From positions 62,001-126,000 of the forward strand of contig NZ_MDVN01000009.1 in NCBI RefSeq assembly GCF_002741945.1: DNA of 64,000 nt. The letters are read 5' to 3'. Origin of the DNA: Gaetbulibacter sp. 4G1 (lineage in GTDB: Bacteria > Bacteroidota > Bacteroidia > Flavobacteriales > Flavobacteriaceae). The notes beneath the pieces are model-generated. The model saw only the letters and a program-made list of their open reading frames with translations, was not told the origin of the DNA and made no database searches. Below, in pieces: positions 1-9,340 of this stretch (positions are counted from its first letter, which is position 1; each line of letters opens with the position of its first letter). A program made the position numbers and the translations under genes.

Positions 1-2
1 AA

Positions 3-1409
3 GAAGCCACAGAAAAAATAAACAACTGCAGACAAAAAGTTGAAACTATAGCTAGCTCTAACAAAGCTGTATATGGGATTAATACTGGTTTTGGGCCTTT
101 ATGTGATGTACAGATAACTCCTGAAGAAACAAGTAAGCTTCAAGAAAATTTATTAATAACTCATGCGGTTGGTGTTGGCAACCCTATTGATAAAGAACTG
201 TCTAAAATCATGATGATTTGCAAAGTTCATGCCTTATGTCAAGGGTTTTCGGGAGTTCGTTTAATACTAATAGAGCGCATTTTATATTTTATTGAGAATG
301 ATTTATTACCAATAGTTCCAGAACAAGGTTCAGTTGGTGCATCAGGCGATTTGGCTCCTCTGTCTCATTTATTTTTACCTCTATTAGGCGAAGGTGAGTT
401 TTGGGTTAATGACTCCATTGTGCCTGCAAAGAGTGTTTTAGATCAACATGGTTTAACACCTATGCAATTGGAAGCAAAAGAAGGTTTGGGACTTATAAAT
501 GGTACACAGTTTATTTTGGCGCATACTATAGTTGGGTTAAAGAAAATGGAATATCTACTTGATTTAGCTGACCTATCGGGAGCCATGACACTTGAAGGCT
601 TTCAAGGAAGTGCCTCTCCATTTAAAAAAGCACTACACAGTATTCGTCCATTTAAAGGTAATTTAAAAGTTGCCGAGCGTATTCGTATGCTATTAAAAGA
701 CTCTCAAAATGTTGAAAACCATTTTGAATGCGATCGAGTGCAAGACCCTTATTCTATTCGTTGTATGCCACAAGTACACGGTGCATCAAGAAATGCTTTT
801 TATCATTTAAATGAATTAGCAGAAATAGAAATGAATTCGGTAACAGACAACCCTATAGTGTTAAGTGAAACAGAAGCCATTTCTGGTGGAAATTTCCATG
901 GGCAACCACTTGCCATGGCATTAGACTATACCTCAATCGCAGCCTCAGAATTAGGTAACATTTCTGATAGACGTTGTTTTTTAATTTTAGAAGGCAAATA
1001 TGGTTTACCACGTTTATTAACTGAAGCTGGTGGTTTAAATTCTGGTTTTATGATTCCGCAGTACACCACAGCAGCTTTGGTAACCGAAAATAAATCGCTA
1101 TGTTTCCCTGCTTCAGCTGATAGTATCCCAACCTCTTTAGGACAAGAAGATCATGTTTCAATGGGAAGCATCTCTGGACGCAAATTCAACCAAATATTAG
1201 GAAACATAGAAAAAATATTTGCTATTGAATTAATGTATGCAGCTCAAGCTTTAGAGTTTAGAAGACCTAACACATTCTCAAAAATAATTGAAGCGAATTT
1301 TAGAATAATTAGAAATAAAGTTGCAAAATTAGAAGAAGACCGCGTATTAAAAGATGACATTAACACTTTAATAGAAATGGTTAAAAACCAAGTTTTTATA
1401 GTAAATTAA
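3..1409 (+). CDS. hutH: Histidine ammonia-lyase, 5' end cut by window
   Basis: This enzyme deaminates L-histidine to trans-urocanate, the first step of histidine degradation, in the cytoplasm. The reading frame is open from base 3, so the start lies outside the window. About 468 codons are present against roughly 500 for the family, so only some 30 residues are missing. Visible motifs are YGINTGFGPL near the N-terminus, the GASGDLAPLSH segment whose Ala-Ser-Gly forms the MIO electrophile, and GGNFHGQPLA with NSVTDNP in the C-terminal half. An internal ATG at 210 is not the real start, because the conserved YGINTGFG motif lies upstream of it. hutU follows after 11 bp, which indicates an operon. 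Confidence 0.96.
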   Translation, partial: EATEKINNCRQKVETIASSNKAVYGINTGFGPLCDVQITPEETSKLQENLLITHAVGVGNPIDKELSKIMMICKVHALCQGFSGVRLILIERILYFIENDLLPIVPEQGSVGASGDLAPLSHLFLPLLGEGEFWVNDSIVPAKSVLDQHGLTPMQLEAKEGLGLINGTQFILAHTIVGLKKMEYLLDLADLSGAMTLEGFQGSASPFKKALHSIRPFKGNLKVAERIRMLLKDSQNVENHFECDRVQDPYSIRCMPQVHGASRNAFYHLNELAEIEMNSVTDNPIVLSETEAISGGNFHGQPLAMALDYTSIAASELGNISDRRCFLILEGKYGLPRLLTEAGGLNSGFMIPQYTTAALVTENKSLCFPASADSIPTSLGQEDHVSMGSISGRKFNQILGNIEKIFAIELMYAAQALEFRRPNTFSKIIEANFRIIRNKVAKLEEDRVLKDDINTLIEMVKNQVFIVN

Positions 1410-1420
1410 AAATCTAAATC

Positions 1421-3418
1421 ATGACTTTTAAAGAACAAATATTACAAGGTATCCCTACTGAATTACCAGTAAAAAAAGATTACCCAAAAGATGCCAATAG
1501 AGCACCTAAAAGAAAAGATATATTAAATAAAGAAGAGAAGCAATTAGCTATACGCAATGCATTGCGCTACTTTCCTAAAAAATGGCATGAAGAGTTAGCT
1601 CTTGAATTTGCGGAAGAATTAAAAGAATATGGTAGAATTTATATGTACAGGTTCAAACCTGCTTATAAGATTTTCGCTAGGCCTATTTCTGAATATCCAG
1701 CATATTCCTCACAAGCAGCATCTATTATGCTAATGATTCAAAATAACCTTGATCCAAATGTAGCACAACACCCAGAAGAATTAATTACTTATGGTGGCAA
1801 TGGTGCTGTTTTTCAAAATTGGGCGCAATATTTATTGGTAATGCAATATTTAGCAACCATGACAGATAATCAAACACTCCATATGTATTCAGGTCACCCT
1901 ATGGGATTATTTCCATCATCAAAGCATGCTCCTAGAGTGGTTGTTACTAACGGTATGGTAATCCCTAACTATTCACAACCAGACGATTGGGAAAAATTTA
2001 ACGCCTTAGGTGTTTCGCAATATGGGCAAATGACTGCGGGTTCTTTTATGTATATTGGGCCTCAAGGTATTGTACATGGAACGACTATTACGGTTATGAA
2101 CGCATTTAGAAAGATTTTACAAAAAAATGAAGCACCAGCTGGAAAAATATTTTTAACTGCTGGGTTGGGCGGTATGAGTGGTGCGCAACCAAAAGCAGGA
2201 AATATTGCAGGTTGTATCACTATTTGCGCAGAAGTAAATTCGAAAGCAGCCATTAAACGACATGAACAAGGTTGGGTTGATATTTTAATTGATAATATTG
2301 CTGATTTGGTAACCAGAGTAAAACAAGCCCAAGCTAATAGCGAAGTAGTTTCAATTGCTTTTATTGGTAATATTGTTGACGTTTGGGAACGCTTTGATAA
2401 AGAAGATATTTTCATTCACCTTGGATCTGATCAAACATCATTACACATTCCATGGACAGGGGGTTATTATCCAGTTGATGTTTCTTATGAAGAGGCAAAT
2501 CGATTAATTCGTGAAGAACCACTAAGGTTTAAAGAAGAAGTTCAAAAATCATTACGAAGGCATGCTGCATCTATCAATAAACACGTAGCTAAAGGAACTT
2601 ACTTTTTTGATTATGGAAATGCTTTTTTACTAGAAGCATCACGAGCAGGAGCAGATATAATGGCAGAAAATGGTATCGATTTTAAATACCCATCCTATGT
2701 GCAAGATATTTTAGGTCCTATGTGCTTTGACTATGGATTTGGTCCTTTTCGTTGGGTATGTACATCTGGCAAACCTGAAGATTTAGATGCCACAGATAAT
2801 ATTGCTGCCGAAGTATTACAGGAAATCATGAAGAATTCTCCTGAAGAAATTCAACAGCAAATGCAAGATAATATTACTTGGATAAAAGATGCTAAAAAAA
2901 ATAAAATGGTAGTTGGTTCACAGGCTCGCATACTATATGCTGATGCCGAAGGTCGCGCAAAAATAGCAAAAGCCTTTAATGATGCTATTGCAACTGGTAA
3001 AATTGGACCAGTTGTTTTAGGTAGAGATCACCACGATGTAAGTGGAACCGATTCACCTTTTAGAGAAACCTCCAATATTTATGACGGCAGTAAATTTACA
3101 GCAGATATGGCTATACATAATGTTATTGGTGATAGCTTTAGAGGTGCTACTTGGGTATCTATACACAATGGTGGTGGTGTTGGCTGGGGAGAGGTAATAA
3201 ATGGTGGTTTTGGCATGTTACTAGATGGTACTAAAGAAGCCGAAGCACGTTTAAGAAACATGTTGTTTTACGATGTAAATAACGGAATTGCTCGTAGAAG
3301 CTGGGCAAGGAATGACGAAGCTTTATTTGCTATAAAACGAGAAATGGAAAGAACTCCTAATTTAAAAGTAACTTTACCAAATATTGTTGAAGACGAATTG
3401 TTAAACAATTTATTTTAA
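1421..3418 (+). CDS. hutU: Urocanate hydratase
   Basis: Urocanase converts urocanate to 4-imidazolone-5-propionate using tightly bound NAD+. The 665-residue product is longer than the roughly 550-residue proteobacterial enzyme; I believe this longer form is usual in Bacteroidota, but I could not check it. Recognisable blocks are YGGNGAVFQNWAQY, QMTAGSFMYIGPQGIVHGT, the glycine-rich LTAGLGGMSGAQPKA cofactor loop and, near the C-terminus, SIHNGGGVGWGE. The stop codon overlaps the start of hutI (TAATG at 3416-3420), so the two are translationally coupled. It is the second gene of the hutH-hutU-hutI operon. Confidence 0.96.
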   Translation: MTFKEQILQGIPTELPVKKDYPKDANRAPKRKDILNKEEKQLAIRNALRYFPKKWHEELALEFAEELKEYGRIYMYRFKPAYKIFARPISEYPAYSSQAASIMLMIQNNLDPNVAQHPEELITYGGNGAVFQNWAQYLLVMQYLATMTDNQTLHMYSGHPMGLFPSSKHAPRVVVTNGMVIPNYSQPDDWEKFNALGVSQYGQMTAGSFMYIGPQGIVHGTTITVMNAFRKILQKNEAPAGKIFLTAGLGGMSGAQPKAGNIAGCITICAEVNSKAAIKRHEQGWVDILIDNIADLVTRVKQAQANSEVVSIAFIGNIVDVWERFDKEDIFIHLGSDQTSLHIPWTGGYYPVDVSYEEANRLIREEPLRFKEEVQKSLRRHAASINKHVAKGTYFFDYGNAFLLEASRAGADIMAENGIDFKYPSYVQDILGPMCFDYGFGPFRWVCTSGKPEDLDATDNIAAEVLQEIMKNSPEEIQQQMQDNITWIKDAKKNKMVVGSQARILYADAEGRAKIAKAFNDAIATGKIGPVVLGRDHHDVSGTDSPFRETSNIYDGSKFTADMAIHNVIGDSFRGATWVSIHNGGGVGWGEVINGGFGMLLDGTKEAEARLRNMLFYDVNNGIARRSWARNDEALFAIKREMERTPNLKVTLPNIVEDELLNNLF

Positions 3419-4659
3419 TGACCACATTATTTAAAAATATTAAAGAATTAATTCAAGTTCGTACAGAACCAGTTGCATTTCTTTCGGGTAAAGACATGGC
3501 GATATTGCCAACCATTAAAAATGCCTTTTTGGTAGTTGAAAATGGTTTAATAGCCAACTTTGGAGAGATGGCAGAATGCCCTAATAATGATTTCTCAGAA
3601 GTCATTGACGCTACCGGAAAAATGGTGCTCCCATCGTGGTGTGATTCGCATACACATATTGTTTATGCTGGAAACAGAGAAAGCGAATTTGTTGACAGAA
3701 TAAATGGTTTATCGTATAAAGAAATTGCCAATAATGGAGGTGGAATTTTAAATTCAGCAAAGAAGTTACAGGAAACCTCAGAAGATGATTTATATGAGCA
3801 AAGTAAACTTCGGTTAGAAGAAATAATAAAACTAGGTACAGGGGCCGTTGAAATTAAATCTGGGTATGGACTAACTGAAAAAGCAGAATTAAAAATGCTT
3901 CGTGTTATAAAACGTCTTAAAAAAAACTATCCTATTGAAATAAAAGCCACTTTTTTAGGTGCTCATGCTGTTCCTGCAAATTACAAAAACAATAAAGCTG
4001 ATTATTTACAAATGCTTATTGATGATGTTTTACCAAAAATTTCAGAAGAAAAATTAGCAGAATACATCGATATATTTTGTGAAACAGGGTACTTTTCCGT
4101 TGAAGATACTGAGCTTATTTTAGAAGCAGGAAAAAAACATGGACTTACTCCTAAAATACATGTCAATCAATTTACAGCCATTGGAGGTGTACAAGCAGGT
4201 ATAAAACACGGTGCTTTATCTGTAGATCATTTAGAAGAGATGCGAGATGAAGATATCGCTGCGCTTCAAAATACTAATACTATGCCTGTGGCATTACCAA
4301 GCTGTTCGTATTTTTTAAGCATTCCATATACCCCTGCTCGAAAAATGATAGATGCCGGACTTCCTTTAGCTTTAGCAACCGATTATAACCCAGGTTCTAC
4401 ACCTTCAGGAAATATGAATTTTGTAATTTCTACAGCTTGTATCAAAATGAAAATGACACCTGAAGAAGCAATTAACGCAGCCACTATTAATGGCGCTTAT
4501 GCCATGGGATTAGAAAAAGAAGTTGGTACAATATCTATTGGCAAACAAGCTAATTTAATAGTGACTGAACCTATTAATTCTTATGGATTTATTCCTTACT
4601 CTTTTGGAAATCATCAAATAGAAAAGGTCTATTTAAAGGGTAAAGAATTTAATATCTGA
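3418..4659 (+). CDS. hutI: Imidazolonepropionase
   Basis: This amidohydrolase opens the ring of 4-imidazolone-5-propionate to N-formimino-L-glutamate. The metal-binding signature is visible as DSHTHIVYAGNRESEF near residue 80. It is followed by the substrate segment GGGILNSAKK, metal-site histidines in FLGAHAVPANYK and KIHVNQFTAIGG, the conserved SVDHLEEM, and ATDYNPGSTPSGNM toward the C-terminus. The length of 413 residues is normal. It begins inside the hutU stop codon and ends 88 bp before a convergent susD gene. The next step, formiminoglutamase or a similar enzyme, is not in the window. Confidence 0.95.
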   Translation: MTTLFKNIKELIQVRTEPVAFLSGKDMAILPTIKNAFLVVENGLIANFGEMAECPNNDFSEVIDATGKMVLPSWCDSHTHIVYAGNRESEFVDRINGLSYKEIANNGGGILNSAKKLQETSEDDLYEQSKLRLEEIIKLGTGAVEIKSGYGLTEKAELKMLRVIKRLKKNYPIEIKATFLGAHAVPANYKNNKADYLQMLIDDVLPKISEEKLAEYIDIFCETGYFSVEDTELILEAGKKHGLTPKIHVNQFTAIGGVQAGIKHGALSVDHLEEMRDEDIAALQNTNTMPVALPSCSYFLSIPYTPARKMIDAGLPLALATDYNPGSTPSGNMNFVISTACIKMKMTPEEAINAATINGAYAMGLEKEVGTISIGKQANLIVTEPINSYGFIPYSFGNHQIEKVYLKGKEFNI

Positions 4660-4684
4660 TTCTAGTTAAATTTATATAAAGTAA

Positions 4685-4713
4685 AAGGGTCACTTAAAAT
4701 AACAGTAACCCTT
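4685..4713. terminator. Hairpin between convergent hutI and susD
   Basis: AAGGGTCAC (4685-4693) can pair with GTAACCCTT (4705-4713) across an 11-base loop with one mismatch. A-rich and T-rich flanks lie on either side. It sits between two convergent genes and could end transcription from both. The stem is short, so the call is tentative. Confidence 0.45.
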
Positions 4714-4746
4714 ATTACTAATTCAACTAAAACTAAGCAACACTAA

Positions 4747-6216
4747 TTAATATCCAGGGTTTTGGTCTAAAACCCCTGGTATTAGTTGAGCTCCAGGTTT
4801 GGGTAACAACCTATTGGTTTCACTAACATTAGGATGTTCGTCTTGATTTACTTCAACAACCATTTTTCTTCTAACCAAATCATGCCAACGGTTTCCTTCA
4901 AAAGCCAATTCCCAATTTCTTTCATCTAAAACTGCTTTATCAAAATCACTTTGTGACATACCTGAAGATAAGTTTGTTAAGCCAGCTCTTTGACGAACTG
5001 CATTTATAGCATCATATGCTGCTTGTGAAGGACCTCCTTCTGCCATATTAGCCGCTTCAGCATATACTAATAAAACATCTGCATAACGTAATATAGGTCT
5101 AAACCCTTCTCCATTAACGTTTGATCCCGGCGGATTATCTTTTCCATTTCCTGCATCCCGATATTTGGCAATGTGAGGTTGCACTCCTGCGTCTATATAT
5201 GACGTTCCATCAGAAAATACGGTTGTAAATGATGCATCCTTTCTTGTACCATCAGGAAATGCATTAAAAAATCGTTCTTCACTAAAGTAATCTCCCCAAC
5301 CACCTTCTCCATTTCCCCAATGTCTTGTAGCGTGATGCATATGACTCCCATATACACCTTCTTGTTCTGTAGAACCGTAAAATGTAAATATGAATTCTGG
5401 AGTTGTTAGCTTTTTACCTTGAGTCCATAAATCTGCAAAGTTTGGCTCTAAACTATATATTCCTCCCATAATTTCAGCAGCTTTATCTCTAGCATCAGTA
5501 TATTTAGCTGTGTCTTCTAATGGCCAACCAGCCATGGTTAAATATACTTTAGCCAACAATGTTTTAGCTGCTCCTTGTGTTGGCCTGCCTTTATCGGCAA
5601 AAGAAACAGGCAATCCAGTTTCTGCATCTTTTAAATCATTTACAATAGAAGTGTAAATTTCTTCTATTGTAGCTTGTTTTAAATTTTCAACATCATTTTG
5701 ATTTTCAAATGTGGTAAGCTGTACTTCTCCAAAAAACCGTACTAAATTAAAAAACGCCAATGCTCTAAGGAATTTAGCCTGACCTCCTAATTCAGCCAAT
5801 TTTTCATCAGAAATCTCAGTAGCATTTTTTAAATTTCCTATAATAGTATTGGCATTAGCTATACATTGATAATGTTTCCTCCAAAACCCTCTAGTTAGCT
5901 CTTCATTGTCATTTGGGTTTAGTCTATCTAGGTTTTTAAAAATATCAGCATCAGACCTTACATCCTCTCCTCCTTGAGATAAAAGTATATCATATCCATA
6001 ATCATAAGCACTCCAATCACTATATAAAGGTCTAAAAGTGCCTACTAAAGCCGCTTCAAATTCACTTTCAGTTGTAAAAAAAGTATTAGGACTTAACAAC
6101 GATGGTGGGTTTTCTTCAAATGCTACATCAGCACAACCTCCAAATAAAGTTATACTTAACATGATTGCTAAAACTATAATTGTGTTTTTCATATTGGTAA
6201 TGTTTTTCTTTTTCAT
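4747..6216 (-). CDS. SusD/RagB-type glycan-binding lipoprotein, locus 1
   Basis: SusD-like proteins sit on the outer-membrane surface as lipoproteins and act as the lid of their partner SusC channel, capturing oligosaccharides. The 489-residue product has a signal peptide with the lipobox LFGGC (Cys about residue 28). Its TPR-rich SusD fold shows as FLRALAFFNLVRFFGEV, the domain signature YADVLLVYAEAANM, and the very typical family C-terminus QNPGY. A second possible start is Met9 (6192), which also leaves an intact signal peptide. It begins only 2 bp after the stop of the upstream susC, so the two are one transcription unit. The glycan is not identifiable from this protein. Confidence 0.93.
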   Translation of the reverse strand: MKKKNITNMKNTIIVLAIMLSITLFGGCADVAFEENPPSLLSPNTFFTTESEFEAALVGTFRPLYSDWSAYDYGYDILLSQGGEDVRSDADIFKNLDRLNPNDNEELTRGFWRKHYQCIANANTIIGNLKNATEISDEKLAELGGQAKFLRALAFFNLVRFFGEVQLTTFENQNDVENLKQATIEEIYTSIVNDLKDAETGLPVSFADKGRPTQGAAKTLLAKVYLTMAGWPLEDTAKYTDARDKAAEIMGGIYSLEPNFADLWTQGKKLTTPEFIFTFYGSTEQEGVYGSHMHHATRHWGNGEGGWGDYFSEERFFNAFPDGTRKDASFTTVFSDGTSYIDAGVQPHIAKYRDAGNGKDNPPGSNVNGEGFRPILRYADVLLVYAEAANMAEGGPSQAAYDAINAVRQRAGLTNLSSGMSQSDFDKAVLDERNWELAFEGNRWHDLVRRKMVVEVNQDEHPNVSETNRLLPKPGAQLIPGVLDQNPGY

Positions 6217-6218
6217 TC

Positions 6219-9200
6219 TTAAAATTTTATATCTAAACCTAGAGTAAACTTCCTTTGAGAAGGATAAGAGGCAGTATCAACTCCTGCAAAAGTATCAGCT
6301 CCTCCAGAATTATTAGATTCTGGATCATAACCTGTATAGTCTGTAAATGTAATTAAGTTGGTTCCTGTAAAATAAATTTTTGCTGCGCTTATATTTAAGG
6401 TTTCAGCTATTTTATTTGGTAAGTTATATCCTAAAGTGATGTTTTTAACTCTTACATAAGATCCATCTTCTACCCAACGACTAGAATTGCGTTGATTACC
6501 TAATATGTTATGTCCTGGAACGTTTGTATTTTCGTTTATAGGCGTCCATCTATTTAACAAAGCCGTACTTAAGCCATCATTTCCACCTTCAGTTAAAAAA
6601 CGTCCTATATTTAAAATTTCATTTCCTTGTACACCAATAACAAGCACATTTAGACTTAGATTTTTATAGGTAAATGTATTATTCCAACTAAACGTATAAT
6701 CTGGTAAAGCCTTTGCTATATTTACTACATCATCACTCCCTATAATACCATCATTGTTTTGGTCTACATATTTAGGAGACCCTGGTGTAACACCATAGGC
6801 AGCTGCTAAAATAGCTTCATCACTTTTCCATACGCCATCATATTCGTATCCTCTAATCAATCCTATTGGTTGTCCTACTTCTAACCAAAGTGCATCAGAA
6901 AATCCTGGAGTACCTGCTCCTCCAACAGATAATTCTGTTTCTCCACTATTTAATGCTACAACTTCATTATCGTTTTTTGTAAAAATGACATTAGTATCCC
7001 ATTTAAAATCATTTTTTACAATAGGTTTTGCTGATAAAGAAATTTCAAACCCTTTGTTTTCAACTTCACCTGCATTTACCAGTTGAGATTCAAACCCTGA
7101 AGCCAGAGGTAAGCTTCTTCCTAGCAAAAGATCGGTAGTATTTTTTTTGTAGTAGTCAGCAGATAGAGATAACCTACCATTAAACATGCTTAAATCTAAA
7201 CCAACATTCAACTGCTCTGTGGTTTCCCATTTTAAATCTGGATTCCCAGCCTGTGTTGAAAGGCTAAGACCTGTAGCAAGAACACCTCCATTAAATGACA
7301 CATTCGATCCTGATCTTAATTGATCTAAAGATTGGTATGGCCCTATAGCTTGGTTTCCTACTTCACCATAGGAGCCTCTCAATTTTAAATTACTAATAAC
7401 ATTTGAGTCTTCTAAAAATTTCTCATTTGATATGTTCCACGCAAATCCTGCTGATGGAAAATATCCCCATTTGTTGTTTTTGGCAAATACAGATGAATGG
7501 TCAGCGCGATACGTTAATGTTATAGAATATCGATTATTATAAGCGTAATTTAAACGCCCCATATAAGACTCTAAGGCTGAAGTACTTTTCCAAGAACTAG
7601 GTTTAGTAGACTCTGATCCTAATTCTAAATTATTATATAAAACAGAATTTGTTAAAAAACCTTTCCCGCTCGCAAAATTACTATTGTTTTTGTCAGATTG
7701 CTGCTCATATACTGCTGTTAGTTTTACATCATGTTTCTCGTTAAATACTTGATTATATGTTAAAATATTGGTGTTTTGGAAGCGACGCCATTTACTATCA
7801 CTTATGCTAGCTTGTCTATCGGATTCGTTTCCATTTATTGTTTTTTCGTTATAGTAAAAATTACCTTCCCAATCATTTAATTGATATGAAGCGCTTACCG
7901 TAGCAGTTAAAAAATCAAAAAGTTTATATTCAACTGAAGGGTTCAACAAGATTGTGTTTGAATAGTTATCTCTAATGGGCTCTAATGCTAATGCTACAGG
8001 ATTATATTCTGTATTTGGTCCAACGCCTCCACCTGGTTGAGAATATGTACCATCTGCTTCAAATATTGGTTTTGTTGGTGAAAACAAAAGGGCTGCATAA
8101 ACTGGGCTTCCAAAAGCATCTCTAGTATTTAAAACAGTAGGATTATCTTTAGAAAGGTTAGTAAATGAATTTAAATTCATCTTTAATTTATCACTAAGGC
8201 TTAAACCGATATTAGAGCGTACTGAAAACTTTTTATATCTGGATCCAATAATAATACCCTTGGTTTCAATAAAATCTCCAGTTATATTATAATTCACATT
8301 TTCTGTTCCTCCTCCAATAGTTATGTGATGATTTTGAGTAACTCCTGTTCTAAAAATTTCGTCCTGCCAATCTGTTCCTCTATTAGCAGCGAGCTCTGAT
8401 AATTGTGTTGAAGAAAAAACTTCAGCTAAACCTCTAGCCAATCTATTTCTATTTATATATTGAGCATATTGAGAGCCATCCATGAAGTCTAATTTTTCAC
8501 GAACATCATGCAGTGTTGTATAACCATTATAAGTAAGTGTTGGTTTTTCTAACCTCCCTTTTTTAGTCGTTATCAAAATAACTCCAGCAGCTCCTCTTGA
8601 GCCATAAATTGCAGTTGCAGAAGCATCTTTTAGTACTTCCATAGATTTAATATCATTTGGGTGAATATCGCTTAGGCTTGCTCCTTGTGTTCCATCTACT
8701 ATAATTAATGGATTACTTCCGCCATTAATTGAACTTACTCCTCTAATTCTAATAGACACATTGGAGTTTGGCGAAGCATCATTATTATTAATTTGAACAC
8801 CAGCTACTTGCCCCTGTAAAACCTCATCTGCTCTAGCCAAAGGAATACTGTTTAGTTCATCTACTTTAACAGATACCACTGCTCCTGTTATATCACTTTT
8901 TTTCTGCGTACCATAACCAACAACAACTACTTCATCTAATTTTGAGATGTCTTCTTGTAATTGAATATTTAATACTGCTTTATTATTAATAAAAACCTCT
9001 TGTGTAACAAAACCCACATAACTAAAAGTTAGTACACCTTCTAGAGGAGCATTAATAGAGTACTTTCCATCAAAATCTGTTGTTGTGCCTGTTGTAGTTC
9101 CCTTTAAAAGTATTGTTACTCCTGGCAAAGGTTGATTATCGCTAGCTGTTACTATTCCTGTTATTGTTTGTTGAGCAAACGAAATCGATGTTATTAATAA

Positions 9201-9233
9201 AAACAGCAGTAATATGCTTAATTTTTGTTTCAT
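6219..9233 (-). CDS. SusC/RagA-type TonB-dependent transporter, locus 1
   Basis: This is an outer-membrane beta-barrel that imports oligosaccharides with TonB energy, paired with the SusD encoded just downstream. Residues 1-21 form a signal peptide. A carboxypeptidase-regulatory-like domain follows (about 22-105, ITGIVTASDNQPLPGVTI), then the plug domain with VVVVGYGTQKKSDITGAV and the SusC signature SIRIRGVSSINGGSNPLIIVDG and SATAIYGSRGAAGVILITTK. The remainder is barrel, ending in a terminal phenylalanine (LGLDIKF). The 1004-residue length is normal. There is no N-terminal STN domain, which fits control by the nearby hybrid two-component system and not by sigma/anti-sigma signalling. Confidence 0.94.
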   Translation of the reverse strand: MKQKLSILLLFLLITSISFAQQTITGIVTASDNQPLPGVTILLKGTTTGTTTDFDGKYSINAPLEGVLTFSYVGFVTQEVFINNKAVLNIQLQEDISKLDEVVVVGYGTQKKSDITGAVVSVKVDELNSIPLARADEVLQGQVAGVQINNNDASPNSNVSIRIRGVSSINGGSNPLIIVDGTQGASLSDIHPNDIKSMEVLKDASATAIYGSRGAAGVILITTKKGRLEKPTLTYNGYTTLHDVREKLDFMDGSQYAQYINRNRLARGLAEVFSSTQLSELAANRGTDWQDEIFRTGVTQNHHITIGGGTENVNYNITGDFIETKGIIIGSRYKKFSVRSNIGLSLSDKLKMNLNSFTNLSKDNPTVLNTRDAFGSPVYAALLFSPTKPIFEADGTYSQPGGGVGPNTEYNPVALALEPIRDNYSNTILLNPSVEYKLFDFLTATVSASYQLNDWEGNFYYNEKTINGNESDRQASISDSKWRRFQNTNILTYNQVFNEKHDVKLTAVYEQQSDKNNSNFASGKGFLTNSVLYNNLELGSESTKPSSWKSTSALESYMGRLNYAYNNRYSITLTYRADHSSVFAKNNKWGYFPSAGFAWNISNEKFLEDSNVISNLKLRGSYGEVGNQAIGPYQSLDQLRSGSNVSFNGGVLATGLSLSTQAGNPDLKWETTEQLNVGLDLSMFNGRLSLSADYYKKNTTDLLLGRSLPLASGFESQLVNAGEVENKGFEISLSAKPIVKNDFKWDTNVIFTKNDNEVVALNSGETELSVGGAGTPGFSDALWLEVGQPIGLIRGYEYDGVWKSDEAILAAAYGVTPGSPKYVDQNNDGIIGSDDVVNIAKALPDYTFSWNNTFTYKNLSLNVLVIGVQGNEILNIGRFLTEGGNDGLSTALLNRWTPINENTNVPGHNILGNQRNSSRWVEDGSYVRVKNITLGYNLPNKIAETLNISAAKIYFTGTNLITFTDYTGYDPESNNSGGADTFAGVDTASYPSQRKFTLGLDIKF

Positions 9234-9340
9234 AATATATTTTACTTAATTAGTTATATAGTTTATAATATTTTAGATATAGTCTTAGCTATTGTATGTC
9301 AGAGAGCTTCAAACTTATTACAGCCTCCTCTACTTAAGCT

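Noticed and set aside
2062-2415. Open frame of 117 codons on the minus strand inside hutU
   Set aside because: It lies wholly within a well-conserved hutU frame and shows no domain; it is a shadow of the real gene.
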